Both the position numbers and the translations under genes were made by a program. Below, piece after piece: positions 6,066-8,663 of a stretch of 8,663 nt of DNA; positions within the stretch are counted from its first letter, which is position 1; every line of letters begins with the position of its first letter. Where the stretch lies: contig JAFIEC010000139.1 of NCBI GenBank assembly GCA_020832725.1, positions 1 to 8,663 of the forward strand, given 5' to 3'. Source of the stretch: Paracoccaceae bacterium. GTDB lineage: Bacteria > Pseudomonadota > Alphaproteobacteria > Rhodobacterales > Rhodobacteraceae. Under the pieces are notes generated by a model. That model was not told the origin of the DNA, searched no databases, and was given only the letters and a program-made list of their open reading frames with translations.

Positions 6066-6278
6066 CTAGAGGATCACGCCGGCGACCACCAGCCCCAGTC
6101 CCAGCGCCGACAGCGCCAGCGCGGCAAGGTTGACCGCGACGATCTTCTGCAGGCGGGCGCGCAGCGCCTCGTCGGACAGGCCTGCCCGGCGCGCGCGCAT
6201 GGCCGCCACGATGCACCACAGGATCCCGCCAAGTCCCGCCAGCGTCACCGCCGTGCCGATCATCGTCAGAATGCCCAT
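6066..6278 (-). CDS. Small two-helix membrane protein, unknown function
   Basis: 70 residues, MGILTMIGTAVTLAGLGGIL then WCIVAAMRARRAGL and onward. Two hydrophobic segments (about 4-26 and 47-69) flank a charged, amphipathic stretch (28-46: MRARRAGLSDEALRARLQK). This predicts a helical hairpin in the inner membrane; the positive residues put the loop in the cytoplasm with both ends outside. The start is well fixed by an excellent GGAGGGG ribosome-binding site at 6290-6284. The frame stays open upstream to 6515, but that part is low-complexity Trp-Ser-Arg repeats translated from a DNA tandem repeat and lies before the ribosome-binding site. I do not recognise the family. The gene is divergent from the gapR-family gene and convergent with the hydrolase. 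A candidate promoter lies at 6336-6308. Confidence 0.75.
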   Translation of the reverse strand: MGILTMIGTAVTLAGLGGILWCIVAAMRARRAGLSDEALRARLQKIVAVNLAALALSALGLGLVVAGVIL

Positions 6279-6307
6279 GCCTGCCCCTCCGTTCCTGCCG
6301 CCGATGC

Positions 6308-6336
6308 CGCCTAGCCCATCGCCCAAAGGCCTGCAA
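6308..6336 (-). promoter_or_regulatory. Candidate sigma-70-type promoter of the small membrane protein
   Basis: On the - strand, TTGCAG (6336-6331) and TAGGCG (6313-6308) are 17 bp apart. Transcription would start near 6300, giving a leader of about 20 nt with the strong ribosome-binding site in it. Only the TTG and TA cores match consensus, which is usual for this G+C-rich group. Confidence 0.38.
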
Positions 6337-6357
6337 CCGCAGCCAGTGCGCCCGGCC

Positions 6358-6414
6358 CGCGACCATGTCCGCGACCATGCGCGCGACCAGCCCCGCGAAC
6401 CACCTCCGCGACCC
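6358..6414. repeat. 12-bp tandem repeat, about five copies
   Basis: Units start at 6358, 6370, 6382, 6394 and 6407. Copies 1 and 2 read CGCGACCATGTC and CGCGACCATGCG, copy 3 is CGCGACCAGCCC, copy 4 is CGCGAACCACCTC (one base longer) and copy 5 is a partial CGCGACCC. The array lies between the two divergent candidate promoters, 61-117 bp upstream of the gapR-family start. It could be a cluster of regulator sites or a decayed minisatellite. Confidence 0.6.
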
Positions 6415-6443
6415 TTGCGCGGCGCTTCCCGCCCCGCTAGCAG
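6415..6443 (+). promoter_or_regulatory. Candidate promoter of the gapR-family gene
   Basis: TTGCGC (6415-6420) and TAGCAG (6438-6443) are separated by exactly 17 bp, the same layout as the opposing promoter at 6336-6308. Transcription would start near 6450, leaving a leader of about 25 nt. The -35 box directly follows the last copy of the 12-bp repeat. Confidence 0.38.
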
Positions 6444-6474
6444 GAGGGCCCGCCCCCAGAAGCGAGACATTCCC

Positions 6475-6753
6475 ATGGACGCCGCCGAACCCCTTGCCCC
6501 TGACACCGACATCACCGACCGCCACCGCGTCGCCCGCGAGGAGCTGCGCGCCTTCGTGGAGCGCTACGAGCGGCTGGAGGCCGAAAAGAAGGACATCGCG
6601 GATCAGCAGAAGGAGGTCATGGCCGAAGCCAAGGGGCGCGGCTATGACACCCGGGTGATGCGCAAGCTGATCGCCCTGCGCAAGCGCGACCCGCAGGACA
6701 TCTCCGAGGAGGAGGCGATCCTCGAACTCTACCGCGAGGCGCTGGGCATGTAG
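6475..6753 (+). CDS. gapR: GapR-family (DUF2312) DNA-binding protein
   Basis: 92 residues; the Caulobacter GapR has about 90. GapR forms dimers and tetramers that clamp overtwisted DNA ahead of replication and transcription and stimulate type II topoisomerases. The family core is clear: RAFVERYERLEAEKKDIADQ (28-47), QKEVMAEAKGRGYDTRVMRK (48-67), IALRKRDPQD (69-78) and EEEAILELYREALGM (78-92). The first two helices form a long coiled coil; the KGRGYD loop and the K/R-rich segment are the DNA-contact region in known structures. ATG 6475 is chosen because homology starts soon after and a promoter fits upstream; the ribosome-binding site (GCGAGA, 6461-6466) is weak. Residues 1-17 are acidic and variable. 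Many Rhodobacterales carry DUF2312 proteins, so equivalence to Caulobacter GapR is likely but not proven. Confidence 0.9.
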   Translation: MDAAEPLAPDTDITDRHRVAREELRAFVERYERLEAEKKDIADQQKEVMAEAKGRGYDTRVMRKLIALRKRDPQDISEEEAILELYREALGM

Positions 6754-6765
6754 CCCCCGCGCGCG

Positions 6766-6804
6766 TCCCGGCCCGCCGGGGTGCCTGTTGCCGCGAAATT
6801 CGCG
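6766..6804 (+). terminator. Hairpins downstream of gapR
   Basis: CCCGG (6767-6771) pairs with CCGGG (6776-6780) around a 4-base loop, with a possible T6766-G6781 wobble. It is followed by the 13-bp odd palindrome CGCGAA-A-TTCGCG (6792-6804). They lie 13 and 38 bp after the gapR stop. Neither is followed by a T run, so intrinsic termination is only possible. Confidence 0.35.
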
Positions 6805-6876
6805 TATTCGAGGAAGAGAGTGACAATCGGGATGGTGCCGATTGCGCAGTGGCCAAGGGTGCCCGCCTGCGCACAA

Positions 6877-6890
6877 GGGCCGCGCGGCCC
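6877..6890. terminator. 14-bp GC palindrome in the convergent gap
   Basis: GGGCC-GCGC-GGCCC is a perfect palindrome in the 202-bp gap between the convergent gapR and AEC genes. On the + strand it is followed by a pyrimidine stretch (CGGCTCTCTTCT), which suits a terminator for transcripts from the left. On the - strand it is followed by CTTGTG. A second small hairpin, TGCC-TCGC-GGCA (6935-6946), lies 10 bp past the AEC stop. The rest of 6754-6955 shows no gene. Confidence 0.35.
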
Positions 6891-6955
6891 CGGCTCTCTT
6901 CTGCAAATGCGCACGATCCCTCGCTGCCCCCCGGTGCCTCGCGGCAGACGGGAGC

Positions 6956-7888
6956 TCAGCCCAGCAGCCAAAGCCAGAAGGTGACCGACAACACAGAGGC
7001 GGCCGTTCCGATCAGGATCGAGGCGGCGGCGACGCGCATGGCCCGGCCATAGAGGAAGGCAAAGAGGTAGGTGTTCACCCCGGGCGCCATGGACGCCGTC
7101 AGCACCGCCGCCCGCAGCGGGGCCTCTGCCAGGTCGAACACCTGTGTGCCCAGCACCCAGACAAGGCCCGGCTGGACGACCAGCGCCAGCGTCACCACCA
7201 TGGCGATGGCGCGCAGGTCGCCCTCGGGCCGGTAGCGCGTCAGCACGCCGCCCAGCCCGAACAGCGCCGCAGGCAGGGCGGCCGCGATCATCATCCGCAA
7301 CGCCTCGTCCAGCACCCCCGGCAGGGGCAGACCCGAGAGGTTCACCGCAAAGCCCCCGAGGATGCCCAGCATCAGCGCATTGGAGAACATCGCCCGCAGC
7401 ACCGCCCGGCCGGTCCGCATCAGCCCGCCTCCACGGTTGCGCAGCACCTCCATCGCCGTGATCCCGATGGCATAGCAGATGGGCGCGTGGACGGCGACGA
7501 TGGCGAAGTTGAAGGCGAGCACCTCGGCGCCATAGGCGCGCTGGGTGATGGGCAGGCCCAGCAGCACCGAATTGGCAAAGAAGGCGGCAAAGCCGATGGC
7601 CACCGCATCCTCGCCCGGTCGGCGCAGCCACGCCCTTGCGCCCAGCGCGCCCAGTCCGAACACCGCCGCAGTTGCAAGGTAATAGGTCGCAAGCAGCGGG
7701 GCCTCGAAGGTCTGGCCCAGATCGAGGCCCGCGATTGCCATGAACAGCAGGCAGGGCACGGCGAAGTTCTGCGCGAACCGCATCAGCCCGTCGACGGCCG
7801 TATCGGCGAAGAAACCTGCCCGCACCGCCGCATACCCGAAGCCGATCAGCAGGAAGACGGGGAGTGTGATCTGGAGGAGACCGGCCAT
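6956..7888 (-). CDS. AEC-family transporter (auxin efflux carrier type)
   Basis: 310 residues, almost wholly hydrophobic, with the ten-helix, two-half layout of the AEC branch of the BART superfamily. Useful marks: N-terminal helix LLQITLPVFLLIGFGYAAVR (4-23), NFAVPCLLF (41-49), the FFANSVLLGLPI signature (103-114), a cytoplasmic loop near 150-165, then the second half with SNALMLGILGGFAVNLSGLP (169-188), PAALFGLGGVL (206-216), VVQPGLVW (237-244) and MAPGVNTYLFAF (267-278). Bacterial members move small organic acids such as malate or malonate, or other metabolites; no substrate can be read here. ATG 7888 lies one base after the stop of the MBL hydrolase gene, with no Shine-Dalgarno site, so translation is probably coupled. 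It converges on gapR. Confidence 0.9.
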   Translation of the reverse strand: MAGLLQITLPVFLLIGFGYAAVRAGFFADTAVDGLMRFAQNFAVPCLLFMAIAGLDLGQTFEAPLLATYYLATAAVFGLGALGARAWLRRPGEDAVAIGFAAFFANSVLLGLPITQRAYGAEVLAFNFAIVAVHAPICYAIGITAMEVLRNRGGGLMRTGRAVLRAMFSNALMLGILGGFAVNLSGLPLPGVLDEALRMMIAAALPAALFGLGGVLTRYRPEGDLRAIAMVVTLALVVQPGLVWVLGTQVFDLAEAPLRAAVLTASMAPGVNTYLFAFLYGRAMRVAAASILIGTAASVLSVTFWLWLLG

Positions 7889-7889
7889 C

Positions 7890-8663
7890 TCAGGCGGGCA
7901 GGTCGATCACCATCCCGTCGTGGGCGGGGGTGACATGCGCGGGTGTCTCGGCTGCGACGGTGGCATAGTCGAGATCGATATGCATGTTGGTCAGCACCGC
8001 CTGCCGGGGCCGCGCCCGCTCGATCCAGGCCAGCGCCTGGGACAGGCTGAGGTGGGTCGGATGGGGCGTGCGACGCAGCGCGTCGAGCACCCAGACATCC
8101 AGCCCCTCCACCGCCGCCCAGCCCTCGGCGCCCATGTCGGACACATCGGGAAGATAGGCCAGCCCCCCGATCCGGAAGCCCAGCGAGTCGATGCTGCCAT
8201 GCTCCACCCGGAAGGGCGACAGCCGCAATGTGCCGCCCGCCCCCTCGATGGTGACCTCGCCTGCGATGGTCTGCAATTCCAGGATCGCCGGATAGGGGCT
8301 GCCATGGGGCTGCACGAAGGCATAGCCAAAGCGCGACAGCAGTGCGTCCTGTGTTGGCCCGTCGGCCCAGACCGGGATCCGGGCGCGGCGGTTGAAGACG
8401 ATCATGCGCAGATCGTCGATGCCATGCACGTGATCGGCATGCTGGTGGGTGTAGACCACGGCATCGAGATTGCCCACGCCCGCGGCCAGAAGCTGGGCGC
8501 GCATGTCGGGTGAGGTGTCGATCAGCGCGCGGGTCACGCCCGCCTGTGTCACCCGTTCGACCAGCATCGAACAGCGGGTGCGGCGGTTGCGGGGCTCGGA
8601 CGGGTCGCAATCCCCCCAGATACCCCCCAGACGCGGAACCCCCCCCGAGGAGCCGCAGCCCAG
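7890..8663 (-). CDS. MBL-fold metallo-hydrolase, PhnP-like (5' partial)
   Basis: 257 residues are visible and the gene runs off the right edge. The first methionine in the window (8567) is internal: the same frame continues upstream as LGCGSSGGVPRLGGIWGDCD, then PSEPRNRRTRCSMLVE. This is the conserved N-terminus of this family (COG1235), so probably only a few residues are missing. Counting from the first visible residue, metal ligands are His73, His75, Asp77 and His78 in THQHADHVHG, His155, Asp173 in LAYLPDVSDM and His228 in LTNMHIDLDY. All are present, so a dinuclear metal phosphodiesterase-type enzyme is expected. PhnP itself opens cyclic ribosyl phosphates, but no phn genes are visible, so the substrate is open. 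It is the upstream partner of the AEC gene, with one base between them. In related bacteria such genes often follow tatD; that gene would lie outside the window. Confidence 0.88.
   Translation of the reverse strand: MGCGSSGGVPRLGGIWGDCDPSEPRNRRTRCSMLVERVTQAGVTRALIDTSPDMRAQLLAAGVGNLDAVVYTHQHADHVHGIDDLRMIVFNRRARIPVWADGPTQDALLSRFGYAFVQPHGSPYPAILELQTIAGEVTIEGAGGTLRLSPFRVEHGSIDSLGFRIGGLAYLPDVSDMGAEGWAAVEGLDVWVLDALRRTPHPTHLSLSQALAWIERARPRQAVLTNMHIDLDYATVAAETPAHVTPAHDGMVIDLPA

Noticed and set aside
6279..6515. N-terminal extension of the small membrane protein with Trp-Ser-Arg repeats
   Set aside because: The repeats are the translation of the 12-bp DNA tandem array. A strong ribosome-binding site and a promoter lie just before the short start at 6278.
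6729..7631. Long - strand open frame overlapping the AEC gene
   Set aside because: It is a shadow frame. The AEC frame has clear transporter signatures over the same DNA, and this one is rich in Arg, Gly and Ala without domain pattern.
1..8663. CtrA-binding sites (TTAA-type) near chpT or gapR
   Set aside because: I found no TTAA-N7-TTAA or GTTAACC-like pair in the intergenic regions, so direct CtrA control is not supported.
1..8663. CRISPR array, insertion sequence, prophage or defence island
   Set aside because: No regularly spaced repeats with unique spacers, transposase, integrase, attachment site or toxin-antitoxin pair was seen. Gene content and composition look like core chromosome.

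Overview
The window is a compact stretch of chromosome that is very rich in G+C. It most likely comes from an alphaproteobacterium of the Rhodobacterales (Rhodobacter/Paracoccus-type). The evidence is the gene set: a CckA-ChpT-CtrA type histidine phosphotransferase, a DUF3553 protein, an olsB-olsA ornithine-lipid pair, a GapR/DUF2312 protein and GTG starts. I saw no insertion sequence, phage gene, CRISPR array, tRNA or rRNA. Composition looks uniform from end to end, so I read the window as mostly vertically inherited core genome.

Layout from left to right. (1) The last codons of an unidentified + strand gene face chpT (-). chpT is divergent from a 60-residue DUF3553 protein (+), and the 11 bp between the two start codons is almost entirely a perfect palindrome. 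(2) A 207-bp gap with several dyads leads into olsB and olsA (+), the two acyltransferases of ornithine lipid synthesis. (3) A ThiE-like TIM-barrel protein (-) ends 3 bp from olsA. It is divergent from trmJ (+), a SPOUT tRNA/rRNA 2'-O-methyltransferase, and the two genes have near-identical start-site leaders. A good intrinsic terminator follows trmJ. (4) Two alpha/beta hydrolases (+) overlap by 4 bp; the second carries an N-terminal export or anchor segment. (5) A 70-residue two-helix membrane protein (-) is divergent from a gapR-family gene (+). Their shared region holds two candidate promoters and a 12-bp tandem repeat between them. (6) After a 202-bp convergent gap with GC palindromes, an AEC-family permease and a PhnP-like metallo-beta-lactamase-fold hydrolase lie on the - strand with one base between them. 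The hydrolase runs off the right edge of the window.

Likely joint functions. OlsB and OlsA act in sequence, N-acylating ornithine and then O-acylating lyso-ornithine lipid in the inner membrane. ChpT belongs to the phosphorelay that feeds CtrA, and the GapR-family protein binds DNA; both are chromosome or cell-cycle factors, but they lie far apart here and are not an operon. The two hydrolases, and the MBL hydrolase with the AEC permease, are translationally coupled pairs with unknown substrates.

I did not find a convincing new multi-gene system. The leads most worth checking are the ThiE-like protein that has lost most catalytic motifs of thiamine-phosphate synthase, the palindrome between the chpT and DUF3553 start codons, the 12-bp repeat array between the two promoters at the gapR locus, and the coupled hydrolase pair.
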